DNA of 64,000 nt from Sphingomonas sp. AOB5 (GCF_029433115.1 NZ_JARNTV010000007.1:1-64000), one strand, 5' to 3'; shown: positions 1 through 8,115, counted from the stretch's first letter. Notes: a model not told the origin generated them from the letters alone. Numbers and translations are program-made.

Positions 1-928
1 TGCCGTCGCCGCTTCGGGCGACCGCGTGAAGGCCAGCCCGCTCGCCAAGCGCATCGCTGCCGAGAAGGGCGTCGATCTCTCGGGCGTTGCCGGTTCGGGT
101 CCGAACGGCCGCATCGTCAAGGCGGATATCGAGGGCGCCAAGCCCGGCGCGGCACCGGCCGCTGCCGCATCGGCTCCGGCAGCAGCCGCTCCTGCCGCTG
201 CCCCGGCCGAAGCGAAGGCCGTCTGGTTCGACGACACCATCCCGCACGAAGCGGAGAAGCTGTCGAACATCCGCAAGACCATCGCGCGCCGCCTGACCGA
301 ATCGAAGCAGACGGTTCCGCATATCTATCTGACCGTCGATGTCCGCCTCGACGCGCTGCTCAAGCTGCGTGGCGAGCTGAACAAGGCGCTCGACGCGCGC
401 GGCGTGAAGCTGTCGGTCAACGATCTGCTGATCAAGGCGCTTGGCGTGGCGCTGATCCAGGCGCCCAAGTGCAACGTCACCTACACCGGTACCGAGCTGA
501 TCAAGTATAGCCGCGCCGATGTGTCGGTCGCGGTCTCGACGCCGACCGGCCTGATCACCCCGATCATCAAGGATGCGGCGAACAAGAGCGTCTCGGCGAT
601 CTCGACCGAGATGAAGGACCTTGCGGGCCGCGCCAAGGAAGGCAAGCTGAAGCCGGAAGAGTATCAGGGCGGCACCGCCAGCCTGTCCAACATGGGCATG
701 TTCGGCATCAAGCAGTTCGACGCGGTCATCAATCCGCCTCAGGGCATGATCCTGGCGGTCGGCGCGGGCGAGAAGCGTCCGTACATCGTCGACGACGCGC
801 TGGGCGTGGCGACGGTGATGTCGATCACCGGCAGCTTCGATCACCGCGCGATTGACGGGGCCGACGGCGCCGAGATGATGAAGATCCTGAAGGAACTGAT
901 CGAAGCGCCGATGGGCATGATCGCCTGA
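1..928 (+). CDS. pdhC: Dihydrolipoamide acetyltransferase, E2 of pyruvate dehydrogenase (5' partial)
   Basis: This is the 3' part of the E2 core of the pyruvate dehydrogenase complex, which moves acetyl groups from lipoyl-lysine to CoA in the cytosol. The frame is open from base 2, so the lipoyl domain and true start lie upstream of the window. What remains begins with the peripheral E3/E1-binding domain (ASPLAKRIAAEKGVDLSGV), then an Ala/Pro-rich linker, then the catalytic trimer-forming domain. The catalytic DHRAIDG motif sits about 20 residues before the C-terminus. The lpdA gene for the E3 partner follows about 1 kb downstream in the same unit, which supports a pdh E2 over a 2-oxoglutarate E2. 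That choice between E2 types is context-based. Confidence 0.93.
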   Translation, partial: AVAASGDRVKASPLAKRIAAEKGVDLSGVAGSGPNGRIVKADIEGAKPGAAPAAAASAPAAAAPAAAPAEAKAVWFDDTIPHEAEKLSNIRKTIARRLTESKQTVPHIYLTVDVRLDALLKLRGELNKALDARGVKLSVNDLLIKALGVALIQAPKCNVTYTGTELIKYSRADVSVAVSTPTGLITPIIKDAANKSVSAISTEMKDLAGRAKEGKLKPEEYQGGTASLSNMGMFGIKQFDAVINPPQGMILAVGAGEKRPYIVDDALGVATVMSITGSFDHRAIDGADGAEMMKILKELIEAPMGMIA

Positions 929-953
929 TCGGACCGGACAGGGGACAGAGCCA

Positions 954-1184
954 ATGCGCGTCCTGATCGAAGCGATCCATATCATTGTCGGCCTGTTCGC
1001 CGCGCTGCTGATCGCTGCGCTGTCGTCCTGGGCCTATCCGCTGGGCCGCGACGATATCTGGCTGGTCACCTATGTCGCGATGGCGGCGGTGGTGGTGATG
1101 GGAATAGGACCGCTGCGCCGCGCGCTGGCCGAGGATCGCGCGACGCTTGCCAATTCGAAGGGTGGGACCGACAGCGATGGGTGA
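954..1184 (+). CDS. Small membrane protein between pdhC and lpdA, unknown function
   Basis: A 76-residue protein with two predicted transmembrane segments (about residues 5-27 and 38-52) and a charged C-terminal tail. I recognise no domain. It starts 25 nt after pdhC, and its last 8 nt overlap the start of the thioesterase gene, so it is very likely co-translated with the pdh unit. The role is unknown. A membrane or metabolic link to pyruvate dehydrogenase is only an inference from position. Confidence 0.7.
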   Translation: MRVLIEAIHIIVGLFAALLIAALSSWAYPLGRDDIWLVTYVAMAAVVVMGIGPLRRALAEDRATLANSKGGTDSDG

Positions 1185-1587
1185 CCTGCCCGAGGCTTCG
1201 GCGCCTCCCGGCGCGCCGACGGTGCGCGTCATCGCGATGCCGGCCGATGCCAATCCCTATGGCGACATTTTCGGTGGCTGGCTGATGAGCCAGATGGATC
1301 TTGCCGCCGGCTCGATCGCCTCGCGCCATTCGCATGGCCGTGCGGTGACCATTGCGGTGGAGGGGATGCAATTCCATCTGCCGGTTTCGGTCGGCGACGA
1401 GGTGTCGGTCTATGCCGAACTGGTCCATGTCGGGCGCACCTCGATGCGGATCGATGTGGAGGCGTGGCGGCGCCACCGTCATGAGGAAGCGATGCACAAA
1501 GTGACCCAGGCCTGTTTCACCTTCGTCGCGATCGACGAAGACCGTAATCCGCGCCGCGTGCCCGATCTGGAGGGCGAGCGCGCATGA
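1177..1587 (+). CDS. Acyl-CoA thioesterase, hotdog fold (YciA-like)
   Basis: A 136-residue single-hotdog protein. The NPYGDIFGGWLMSQMD segment near residue 25 is the typical helix-entry motif of YciA/acyl-CoA hydrolase proteins, which hydrolyse acyl-CoA to free acid and CoA. I place the start at the ATG at 1177 because it overlaps the previous stop by 8 nt (ATGGGTGA). An upstream TTG in frame would give an unsupported 10-residue extension. It lies between pdhC and lpdA, so it may act on acetyl-CoA or a related CoA ester made by the complex. That substrate assignment is inference. Confidence 0.85.
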   Translation: MGDLPEASAPPGAPTVRVIAMPADANPYGDIFGGWLMSQMDLAAGSIASRHSHGRAVTIAVEGMQFHLPVSVGDEVSVYAELVHVGRTSMRIDVEAWRRHRHEEAMHKVTQACFTFVAIDEDRNPRRVPDLEGERA

Positions 1588-2009
1588 TCGGCTATCCGAC
1601 AATGTCGTTCGTGGCGCTGCAGGGGCTGCTGGTCGCGCTGCTGATGCTGACGCCGTGGCTCGCGCTGGCGTTCGGCGGCCGGCTGAAGGTGACCGGCACC
1701 GATGTGGCGCTGTTCGTGCCCATCTACCCGGCCTTCGCGATCGTTACCGTGGCGATCTTCCTGCCGTTCGAGGGCAATTGGGCGGACATGGCGTTCCGTC
1801 CGATCATCGCCTTCCGCCCGATCATCATCGGCAGCGCGGCGGTGGTGCTGGGCACGGTGCTGACCCAGTGGCGCAGCATGTCGAGCCGGGGGACCGGCGA
1901 AGTGCTGCACCGGCTGGGTGCCGCTTTTCTGATCGGCGCGCTGTGGGGCGCGGCATGGGGTGTTTCGGGCTGGGCCCTTCAAACAATGGGAATCGCAGGC
2001 AATGGCTGA
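1584..2009 (+). CDS. Membrane protein between thioesterase gene and lpdA, unknown function
   Basis: A 141-residue hydrophobic protein with four likely transmembrane helices (about residues 8-28, 42-62, 72-92 and 110-134). It overlaps the thioesterase gene by 4 nt (ATGA) and lpdA by 8 nt (ATGGCTGA), so it belongs to the same translationally coupled unit. No family is recognised. The tight coupling suggests a conserved accessory to the pdh locus, but the sequence does not show a function. Confidence 0.72.
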   Translation: MIGYPTMSFVALQGLLVALLMLTPWLALAFGGRLKVTGTDVALFVPIYPAFAIVTVAIFLPFEGNWADMAFRPIIAFRPIIIGSAAVVLGTVLTQWRSMSSRGTGEVLHRLGAAFLIGALWGAAWGVSGWALQTMGIAGNG

Positions 2010-3399
2010 ATCGTATGACGTGATCGTGCTGGGATCGGGACCGGGGGGCTATGTCGCGGCGATCCGCGCGAGCCAGCTGGGCCTGAAGACCGCGATCGTC
2101 GAGCGCGAGCTGCTGGGCGGCATTTGCCTCAACTGGGGCTGCATCCCGACCAAGGCGCTGCTGCGTTCGGCCGAGATCTTCCATTACATGCAGCACGCCA
2201 AGGATTACGGCCTGGCCGCGGAGAAGATCACCGCTGATCTGGACGCGGTGGTGAAGCGTTCGCGCGGCGTCGCCAAGCAGCTCAATCAGGGCGTCACGCA
2301 CCTGATGAAGAAGAACAAGATCGCCGTGCACATGGGCACCGGCAAGCTGACCGGAAAAGGCAAGCTGACCGTCACCGGCGCGGACGGCAAGGCGACCGAG
2401 CTGACCGCGAAGAACATCATCGTCGCCACCGGCGCCCGCGCCCGCGACCTGCCCTTCGCCAAGGCCGACGGCAAGCGCGTCTGGACCTATCGCCATGCGA
2501 TGACGCCGAGCGAAATGCCGTCGAAGCTGCTCGTCATCGGATCGGGCGCGATCGGGATCGAGTTCGCCAGCTTCTATAACGACATGGGCAGCGAAGTGAC
2601 GGTCGTCGAGATGCTCGACCGCATCGTGCCGGTCGAGGATGCCGATATCTCCGCGCACCTGGAAAAGGCGCTGAAGAAGCAGGGCATGACGATCCTGACC
2701 AAGGCGGGTGTCGATAAGCTCGAGGTTGGCGCCAATGGCGTGAAGGCCGCGATCAAGGACAAGGACGGCAAGGTCACCACCAGCGAGTTCAGCCATGTGA
2801 TCGTCGCCATCGGCATCGTGCCGAACACCGAGGATCTGGGCCTGGAAGCGCTGGGCGTGAAGACCGAGCGCGGCCACATCGTCACCGATGGCGCGTGCAA
2901 GACCAATGTCGACGGCCTCTATGCCATCGGCGACGTGACCCAGCCGCCCTGGCTGGCGCACAAGGCGAGCCATGAAGGCGTGATCGCGGTCGAAGCGATC
3001 GCCGGCAAGCATCCGCACGCGATGGACCCGCGCAACATCCCGGGCTGCACCTATTGCCATCCGCAGATCGCCAGCGTCGGCCTGACCGAAGCCAAGGCGA
3101 AGGAAGCGGGCTACGAAGTGAAGGTCGGCAATTTCCCCTTCATCGGCAACGGCAAGGCGATCGCGCTGGGCGAGCCGGAGGGCTTCGTGAAGACCGTGTT
3201 CGACGCCAAGACCGGCGAGCTGCTGGGCGCGCACATGATCGGCGCGGAAGTGACCGAGCTGATCCAGGGCTACACCATCGGCAAGACGCTGGAGACCACC
3301 GAGGCCGAGTTGATGGAAACGGTGTTCCCGCACCCGACGATCAGCGAGACGATGCACGAAGCAGTGCTCGCCGCGTACGGACGCGTGCTGCACATCTGA
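2002..3399 (+). CDS. lpdA: Dihydrolipoyl dehydrogenase, E3 component
   Basis: A 465-residue flavoprotein disulfide reductase that reoxidises dihydrolipoamide on E2 and reduces NAD+. Visible features are the FAD-binding GSGPGG at residues 11-16, the redox disulfide Cys42/Cys47 in GGICLNWGCIPTK, the NAD-binding GSGAIGIE segment near residue 180, the second FAD motif YAIGDV, and the C-terminal HPT motif with His444 and Glu449 of the catalytic dyad. The length is normal for the family. The start is the ATG at 2002, which overlaps the previous gene by 8 nt. An in-frame GTG at 1960 would add 14 residues inside the upstream gene and is less likely. Confidence 0.96.
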   Translation: MAESYDVIVLGSGPGGYVAAIRASQLGLKTAIVERELLGGICLNWGCIPTKALLRSAEIFHYMQHAKDYGLAAEKITADLDAVVKRSRGVAKQLNQGVTHLMKKNKIAVHMGTGKLTGKGKLTVTGADGKATELTAKNIIVATGARARDLPFAKADGKRVWTYRHAMTPSEMPSKLLVIGSGAIGIEFASFYNDMGSEVTVVEMLDRIVPVEDADISAHLEKALKKQGMTILTKAGVDKLEVGANGVKAAIKDKDGKVTTSEFSHVIVAIGIVPNTEDLGLEALGVKTERGHIVTDGACKTNVDGLYAIGDVTQPPWLAHKASHEGVIAVEAIAGKHPHAMDPRNIPGCTYCHPQIASVGLTEAKAKEAGYEVKVGNFPFIGNGKAIALGEPEGFVKTVFDAKTGELLGAHMIGAEVTELIQGYTIGKTLETTEAELMETVFPHPTISETMHEAVLAAYGRVLHI

Positions 3400-3492
3400 T
3401 CCGGGCGGGAGGGCGCGTGCCCTCCCGAACCCCGTGCCTTTCCTCCTGTTGCGGCCGCGCTATGATCGGCGGGAACAAGGGGGAGGCTTGCC

Positions 3493-3921
3493 ATGCAGTT
3501 CACCGGTATCTTGTGGCCGACATTCGCGCTGGTCGCGCTGATTTATGGCGTGTGGTTCGTGCTCTACGTCCAGCGGTTCGCGCTGATGAGGCGCACACCG
3601 CCGACCGCGGAAAGCTTCGCCAGCGGCGAGGCGGCGAAACGCTATTTCCAGCCCGCGGAAATGCCCGCGAACAACTTCATCAACCTGTTCGAGATCCCGG
3701 TGCTGTTCTTCGCGCTGGTGCCGCTGCTGATGATCACCCATCACGCGAACCATGTGCAGGTGGCGCTGGCCTGGGCCTTTGTCGTGCTGCGCGCGCTGCA
3801 CAGCTATATCCAGATCGCGGTCGGCAAGATCCCGCCGCGCTTCATCGTCTATCTGGCGTCGTGCGCGGTGCTTTCGGCAATGTGGATCGGTTTCGCAGTG
3901 GATATCGCGTTGGCGGGATAG
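3493..3921 (+). CDS. MAPEG-family integral membrane protein
   Basis: A 142-residue membrane protein with four predicted helices (about residues 5-27, 56-78, 82-100 and 115-138). The segment NNFINLFEIPVLFFALVPL matches the conserved loop-helix of MAPEG proteins (membrane-associated proteins in eicosanoid and glutathione metabolism), where the Asn and Glu are characteristic. A GGGAGG ribosome-binding site precedes the ATG. Bacterial members are usually uncharacterised and some have glutathione transferase or peroxidase activity. The substrate here is unknown. Confidence 0.8.
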   Translation: MQFTGILWPTFALVALIYGVWFVLYVQRFALMRRTPPTAESFASGEAAKRYFQPAEMPANNFINLFEIPVLFFALVPLLMITHHANHVQVALAWAFVVLRALHSYIQIAVGKIPPRFIVYLASCAVLSAMWIGFAVDIALAG

Positions 3922-3939
3922 AGCTTCCGGGGGGATGGC

Positions 3940-4836
3940 ATGATCGCAGGGTTTTCCGATTTCATATCGCGGGTGGTTTCTCACCTGAAGGAGCTTGGTG
4001 GCGCCAGGGCGGCGGCACTGGCGGTCGGGCTGGCGGGGCTCGCCTATGCGACCGACAAGCTGGTGAGCGACAAGGATTCGCTGCTGGCGAAAACCACCGG
4101 CCTCGATCGCGACTGGCTGCTGATCGGACTGTTCCTGCTCTCGGTGATGCTGGTGACGTGGATCATCATCGTCGAGTGGCCGAGCGTCCGGCGCATCGAA
4201 GGGCTGCACACGCCCGGTGAAATGGTGGATGCGAAAAGCGACGATCTCGAAGAGAAACGGGAACGCTCGCCTGCACTCACCGAAGCGGTGCTGACGCAAT
4301 TGATCCCGACGCTGTTCCCGTCGGCCGAGGCGCCTGAAGAAGGCATCACCATGCCGGGGGACGATGTTCGCGCTGCCGGCGAGAAGAACCGCTACATGCT
4401 GGTCGGCCTCTATAGCCGGAAGGAGGCGCGCTTCGTCGGCTATGCTTCGTTCTGGCCGGTGCGCGACGAAATCGGGGAGAAGCTGATCAAGGGCGAAATG
4501 ACCGACAGCGATTTGCGGGCCGAGCACGTGCTCGGGGAGGATGAGCGCCATCTGTGCAACTATGCGATCGTCCCGGGGATCGGCGTGATCGGCAAGACCA
4601 CCAAGTTGCGGAATCATCGCGGGATCCGGCTCGTCCGCACGCTGAAGAAGATGATCGCCGCCGAATATCTCAACACGCCGGGCCGCAAGATCACGATGAT
4701 CGCGATCGGCTATTCGGACCCCGGGCGCGCCTGGTGCAAATTGCTGGAAATGAAGCAGGAAAGCGAAGTCACGTACGGCGACGGGAAATACTTCCCGGTC
4801 TTCGCCAGGGCGATGACCGTGGACGACCTGCTGTGA
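3940..4836 (+). CDS. Two-helix membrane protein with a possible GNAT-like cytosolic domain, unknown function
   Basis: A 298-residue protein. Hydrophobic segments lie near residues 25-40 and 63-84 (the second, LIGLFLLSVMLVTWIIIV, is clear). An acidic linker follows and then a roughly 170-residue soluble domain. That domain has a strand-rich pattern (VGLYSRKEARFVGYASFWPV, then LCNYAIVPGIGVIGKTT, then a basic helix) that loosely resembles GNAT acyltransferase folds. This is a shape-level impression only, because the acyl-CoA-binding glycine loop is not clear. A GGGGGGAT ribosome-binding site precedes the start. It is separated by 18 nt from the MAPEG gene and may be co-transcribed with it. Confidence 0.7.
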   Translation: MIAGFSDFISRVVSHLKELGGARAAALAVGLAGLAYATDKLVSDKDSLLAKTTGLDRDWLLIGLFLLSVMLVTWIIIVEWPSVRRIEGLHTPGEMVDAKSDDLEEKRERSPALTEAVLTQLIPTLFPSAEAPEEGITMPGDDVRAAGEKNRYMLVGLYSRKEARFVGYASFWPVRDEIGEKLIKGEMTDSDLRAEHVLGEDERHLCNYAIVPGIGVIGKTTKLRNHRGIRLVRTLKKMIAAEYLNTPGRKITMIAIGYSDPGRAWCKLLEMKQESEVTYGDGKYFPVFARAMTVDDLL

Positions 4837-4918
4837 GGATGGCGCGGCTCGGGCTTTAACGCCTCCTTAGCCCGGCTGTCGCATCCTCTACCCGCAAAAT
4901 GCTGTGGGGGTGCGGTCC

Positions 4919-5575
4919 ATGGAAACGCTGCGATACAGTTCGAAGAAGCTGCTGACGACGACGATCCTGTGCGGCGTGGGCGCCGCGATCTTCCTCTGGC
5001 TGTTCCTCAATCCCGACAGCGTGGCCCATATCCGGCGCCTGAGGCTGTTCGCGACCGGGTTCGGCCATGTGTTCCTGGCGCCTGCACTGGTGCTGCTGTG
5101 CCTGGGCGTCGCATGGCGCGGCGCGCTGATCATGGTCGGCGACCGGAAGGCAGTCGAGGCGCTCGACGATCATCTGGTGATCACCACCTGGTGGCGTTCG
5201 CGGCGGATCGCATGGGCCGATTTCGGCAATGCGGAGATCCGCCTGGCCGGATGGGGCAAGCACAAGGCGTGGGAACTCGCCATCCTCTATCGTTCCGGAG
5301 ACATGTTCGGCAGCTCGACCGCCAAGCTGGCGCTGGGGACCACCGAATTGCACGAAGCGCGCTATCAGGATTTCGTCGATGCGCTGAACGCCATCGGCAG
5401 CCGCTCTGCCAGCGGACGCCCGCAGCGCAGCGTGATCGAGAGCGAGGCGCTGGCGCCATCCTCGTTCGATCCCGATGCGGCGCTGGCCCGTTACATGGCG
5501 CGCAAGGCCGAGGCGCAGGCTGCGGCGCCGGTTGTGCCTGCGGCAAGGCCGACCTTCGGCCGCAAAGGGCTTTAG
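4919..5575 (+). CDS. Membrane-anchored protein with a PH-like domain pattern, unknown function
   Basis: A 218-residue protein. It has two N-terminal transmembrane helices (about residues 12-30 and 46-68), then a predicted beta-rich segment (ALDDHLVITTWWRSRRIAWADF and following) of the kind seen in bacterial PH-like domains, then an Ala/Pro-rich tail. A GTG at 4904 in the same frame would add five residues (VGVRS). I prefer the ATG because the GTG lacks a clear ribosome-binding site, but this is uncertain. It ends just before the hairpin array and terminator that separate it from the convergent bactofilin gene. Confidence 0.68.
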   Translation: METLRYSSKKLLTTTILCGVGAAIFLWLFLNPDSVAHIRRLRLFATGFGHVFLAPALVLLCLGVAWRGALIMVGDRKAVEALDDHLVITTWWRSRRIAWADFGNAEIRLAGWGKHKAWELAILYRSGDMFGSSTAKLALGTTELHEARYQDFVDALNAIGSRSASGRPQRSVIESEALAPSSFDPDAALARYMARKAEAQAAAPVVPAARPTFGRKGL

Positions 5576-5581
5576 AGTCTG

Positions 5582-5676
5582 ATCCACTGATGTGGATGCG
5601 GCACCGGCCCGCTCCCCCACCCGGCCTCCCACAGAATATGCTGCATGGGAGGCCGGGCGATTCAGCAGGGCTGAAT
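5582..5676 (+). repeat. Array of three perfect stem-loops with an extragenic repeat motif
   Basis: Three perfect inverted repeats follow one another: 5582-5587/5592-5597 (ATCCAC/GTGGAT), 5620-5631/5646-5657 (CCCGGCCTCCCA/TGGGAGGCCGGG) and 5660-5666/5670-5676 (ATTCAGC/GCTGAAT). Between the first two lies the 19-mer CGGCACCGGCCCGCTCCCC at 5599-5617, found again near 49.7 kb within a 20 bp palindrome. The array lies in the 3' region between convergent genes and is followed by a terminator, so it is probably part of an mRNA 3' end or an extragenic palindromic repeat. Confidence 0.7.
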
Positions 5677-5691
5677 CCGACGCCAGAAACG

Positions 5692-5730
5692 AAAGCGGGG
5701 CGCGGTTCTCTCGAACCGCGCCCCGCTTTT
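5692..5730. terminator. Bidirectional intrinsic terminator
   Basis: Perfect 17 bp stem (5692-5708 with 5713-5729) around a TCTC loop. It has T-rich ends on both strands because the stem itself starts with AAA and ends with TTT. It sits between the convergent gene at 4919-5575 and the bactofilin gene, as expected for a shared terminator. Confidence 0.88.
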
Positions 5731-5748
5731 CCGGTCCGGAGCGGAAGC

Positions 5749-6252
5749 TCAGGCGGCCTGTTCGTTCGCCGGGGCGCCGAAGGGCGAGGTGGTTGCGGCC
5801 GGAGCCACTTCCACCGGGCGCGGCGCCGGAGCGGCCTGTGCCTGGATCATGCTCATATGCTTCAGGCGGCCGTCGATATTGCCGCCATTCTCGATCGTGA
5901 TGTTCTCATATTCGACATCGCCGGTGATCTTGGCGCTGCGCTCGACGGTCAGCTGCTTGACGCGGACGGTGCCTTCGATCGCACCCGCGATGCGGGCCGC
6001 CTCGGCGGTGACGCTGCCGAAGATCTGGCTTTCTGCGCCCTGTGCCAGCGAACCGCAGTTCACATCGCCTTCGACGCGGCCGTCGATGTGCAGATCGGCA
6101 GTGGCAGTGATGTTGCCCGCGACGATCACGTCGGGACCGATCACCGAGAACATACCGCGCTTCGCGCTGCTGTTGCCGCCGCTGCTGCTCTGCTGCGGCG
6201 GTGCCGGCGGCATTGCCGGGCGTTCGTCGCGACCACGATTATTGTTGAACAT
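5749..6252 (-). CDS. Bactofilin, polymer-forming cytoskeletal protein
   Basis: A 167-residue bactofilin. An N-terminal flexible Asn/Arg/Pro-rich segment is followed by the right-handed beta-helix core (from VIGPDVIVAGNITATADLHI to about residue 130). The core has the repeating hydrophobic/Gly pattern in which each turn places ADLHIDGRVEGDV-like residues. A Pro/Ala-rich tail closes the protein. Bactofilins polymerise without nucleotide and scaffold cell-wall or polar machinery at the membrane. I chose the ATG at 6252 because GGGGAG lies 7 nt upstream. The GTG at 6300 would give an atypical extension. No M23 peptidase, a common neighbour, is visible here. Confidence 0.92.
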   Translation of the reverse strand: MFNNNRGRDERPAMPPAPPQQSSSGGNSSAKRGMFSVIGPDVIVAGNITATADLHIDGRVEGDVNCGSLAQGAESQIFGSVTAEAARIAGAIEGTVRVKQLTVERSAKITGDVEYENITIENGGNIDGRLKHMSMIQAQAAPAPRPVEVAPAATTSPFGAPANEQAA

Positions 6253-6877
6253 TCGATACTCCCCACTTCCCCGGAATCGAGTCTGTTGCCTTGATATCAC
6301 ACGCAGGCGCTACCCACAGGGGGTAAATGGACGGGTTTCGTTCCATAGAGGGATTGTCATTTGCAGCCCCCGACAGGGACTTAGCAGCGAAAAACCACGC
6401 GATTCCAAGCGCCGTTACGGTTAACGAACAAGCGAATTCGGGGTTAACCATGTCCGGTATCATCGCCGACAGCGCGCCGCACTGCACCATAAGCGCGACA
6501 AGGCGTTGCTCGCGATGCCGCCAGCCTACCCACAACGAGAGAATCGCGGGCAGAATCAGCGCATTCAGGCCCATTCCGGGGGCAAGCGTCGCCACGGTCA
6601 GCGCGGCAATCAGCGCGGCGATAGCCGGATCGGCCAGCGGCAGAATGGTGAGTCGCGCAAAATGCCAGGCGAGCGCGCCGAGTCCGGCAATCGCCATCAG
6701 GCCCGTCAGCACGATCGATCCGAAGCCGGGCAGGGGTGTCGTGCCGGACAATCCCAGCGCCGCGGTGCCCGCAAGCCCGCCGATCGCGCCCAGGATTGCG
6801 CCGTGCCGCACGAACAGGCGGCGTGCCACCATCAGGCGGCTGGCGGGGGTCTGGATCGAGAGCGAGCAGTAAACCAT
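6239..6877 (-). CDS. Polytopic membrane protein upstream of the bactofilin gene, unknown function
   Basis: A 212-residue protein with about five hydrophobic helices between residues 25 and 175, rich in Ala/Gly/Leu, and a polar C-terminal tail. The coding region overlaps the bactofilin start by 14 nt, so the two are probably translationally coupled. The start is ambiguous. The ATG at 6877 has an AAGG about 12 nt upstream, and an ATG at 6832 (MVARRLFV) is an alternative without a clear ribosome-binding site. No domain is recognised. Confidence 0.65.
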   Translation of the reverse strand: MVYCSLSIQTPASRLMVARRLFVRHGAILGAIGGLAGTAALGLSGTTPLPGFGSIVLTGLMAIAGLGALAWHFARLTILPLADPAIAALIAALTVATLAPGMGLNALILPAILSLWVGWRHREQRLVALMVQCGALSAMIPDMVNPEFACSLTVTALGIAWFFAAKSLSGAANDNPSMERNPSIYPLWVAPACDIKATDSIPGKWGVSNVQQ

Positions 6878-6957
6878 CGCGCCAGCCTTAGCGGGCAGGT
6901 ATTGCCAGTCCCTTGATGGGTGCCGGATTTCGGGGCGGCAGGGCACCTCCGGCCCCA

Positions 6958-6986
6958 TTGACCACCTACCCCGCCATCGGTATAGG
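6958..6986 (+). promoter_or_regulatory. Promoter of the str operon (rpsL-rpsG-fusA-tuf)
   Basis: TTGACC at 6958-6963, a 17 nt spacer, then TATAGG at 6981-6986. The -35 box matches the housekeeping sigma consensus at 5 of 6 positions, and TATAGG is a frequent -10 form in this group. The leader to the rpsL start is about 175 nt, long enough for regulation. Confidence 0.72.
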
Positions 6987-7064
6987 CCCCGCGTCCCGCG
7001 ACAGGTCCGGATTCCCGGCACCCGATTCTCGTGGGGCAAGAGCTGAACGTTGCTGGAGACGCAA

Positions 7065-7098
7065 TGGCCCGGGGGGTCGAGGACACCCGGGGCCTTTT
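7065..7098 (+). terminator. Terminator-like hairpin in the rpsL leader (possible attenuator)
   Basis: A GC-rich imperfect hairpin (GGCCCGGGGGGT near 7066-7077 with ACCCGGGGCC at 7085-7094) is followed by TTTT. It lies about 70-105 nt downstream of the predicted transcription start and 70 nt before rpsL. No gene ends here on the plus strand, so its likely role is attenuation of the str operon. Confidence 0.55.
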
Positions 7099-7168
7099 CG
7101 TATTCTCAAACAAGGGTTCCAGCAAAGTAACCGCCGGCCATGCCGGTAACGAAAAGGTGAAGGGCTTC

Positions 7169-7540
7169 ATGCCGACGATCAACCAGCTGGTCCGCAAGGG
7201 CCGCGAACCGCAGAAGGCCAAGTCGAAGGTCCCTGCGATGGAGCAGAACCCGCAGAAGCGCGGCGTCTGCACCCGCGTCTACACGACGACTCCGAAGAAG
7301 CCGAACTCGGCGCTCCGCAAGGTTGCCAAGGTCCGCCTGACCAACCAGCGCGAAGTCATCAGCTACATCCCGGGTGAAGGCCACAACCTTCAGGAACACT
7401 CGGTCGTGCTGATCCGCGGCGGCCGCGTTCGCGATCTTCCCGGCGTTCGCTACCACGTCCTGCGCGGCGTGCTCGATACGCAGGGTGTCAAGGATCGCCG
7501 CCAGTCGCGTTCGAAGTACGGCGCCAAGCGTCCGAAGTAA
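7169..7540 (+). CDS. rpsL: 30S ribosomal protein S12
   Basis: 123 residues, the standard length. It forms part of the decoding centre of the 30S subunit. The sequence starts [12 protein letters not shown] and has the conserved [19 protein letters not shown] loop whose Lys residues are the known streptomycin-resistance positions; both lysines are wild-type. The ATG at 7169 is chosen because an AAGGTGAAGGG ribosome-binding region lies just upstream. The open frame reaching back to 7031 is leader sequence. It is the first gene of the str operon. Confidence 0.98.
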   Translation: MPTINQLVRKGREPQKAKSKVPAMEQNPQKRGVCTRVYTTTPKKPNSALRKVAKVRLTNQREVISYIPGEGHNLQEHSVVLIRGGRVRDLPGVRYHVLRGVLDTQGVKDRRQSRSKYGAKRPK

Positions 7541-7598
7541 GCCAAAGTAAGCCCCGGACAGGTTCCGGATACGCTGAAGTTTTAGAAGGAATTCAAAG

Positions 7599-8069
7599 AT
7601 GGCACGTCGTCGTCGCCCCGAAAAGCGGGAAATCCTGCCTGATCCCGTTTACGGTGATGAGGTTCTGTCGAAGTTCATGAATTCGGTGATGCTGGACGGC
7701 AAGAAGTCCGTCGCCGAAGCGATCGTCTATTCGGCGCTCGAAACCGTCGAGCAGCGCGCCAAGCGCGAGCCGATCGGCGTGTTCCATGACGCACTCAACA
7801 ACATCAAGCCGGGCATCGAAGTCCGCAGCCGCCGTGTCGGTGGCGCCACCTACCAGGTTCCGGTCGAGGTTCGTCCGGAGCGTGCACAGGCGCTCGCCAT
7901 CCGCTGGCTGATCACTTCGGCGCGCAACCGCAGCGAGCACACCATGTCGGCCCGCCTTTCGGGCGAGCTGCTGGACGCTTCGAACAACCGCGGCAACGCG
8001 GTTAAGAAGCGCGAAGACACGCACCGTATGGCGGAAGCCAACCGCGCGTTCAGCCACTACCGCTGGTAA
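7599..8069 (+). CDS. rpsG: 30S ribosomal protein S7
   Basis: 156 residues, full length ([21 protein letters not shown]). It binds the 3' major domain of 16S rRNA and in many bacteria represses its own str operon. AGAAGGA lies upstream of the ATG. It is the second gene of the operon, 58 nt after rpsL. Confidence 0.98.
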   Translation: MARRRRPEKREILPDPVYGDEVLSKFMNSVMLDGKKSVAEAIVYSALETVEQRAKREPIGVFHDALNNIKPGIEVRSRRVGGATYQVPVEVRPERAQALAIRWLITSARNRSEHTMSARLSGELLDASNNRGNAVKKREDTHRMAEANRAFSHYRW

Positions 8070-8115
8070 GTGCTGGTTGCCGGTCTTTCACCGGTAACAA
8101 TCGTACCTATATTCC

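Noticed and set aside
7031-7168. N-terminal extension of S12 in frame
   Set aside because: It covers the leader hairpin and has no ribosome-binding site; S12 starts [11 protein letters not shown].
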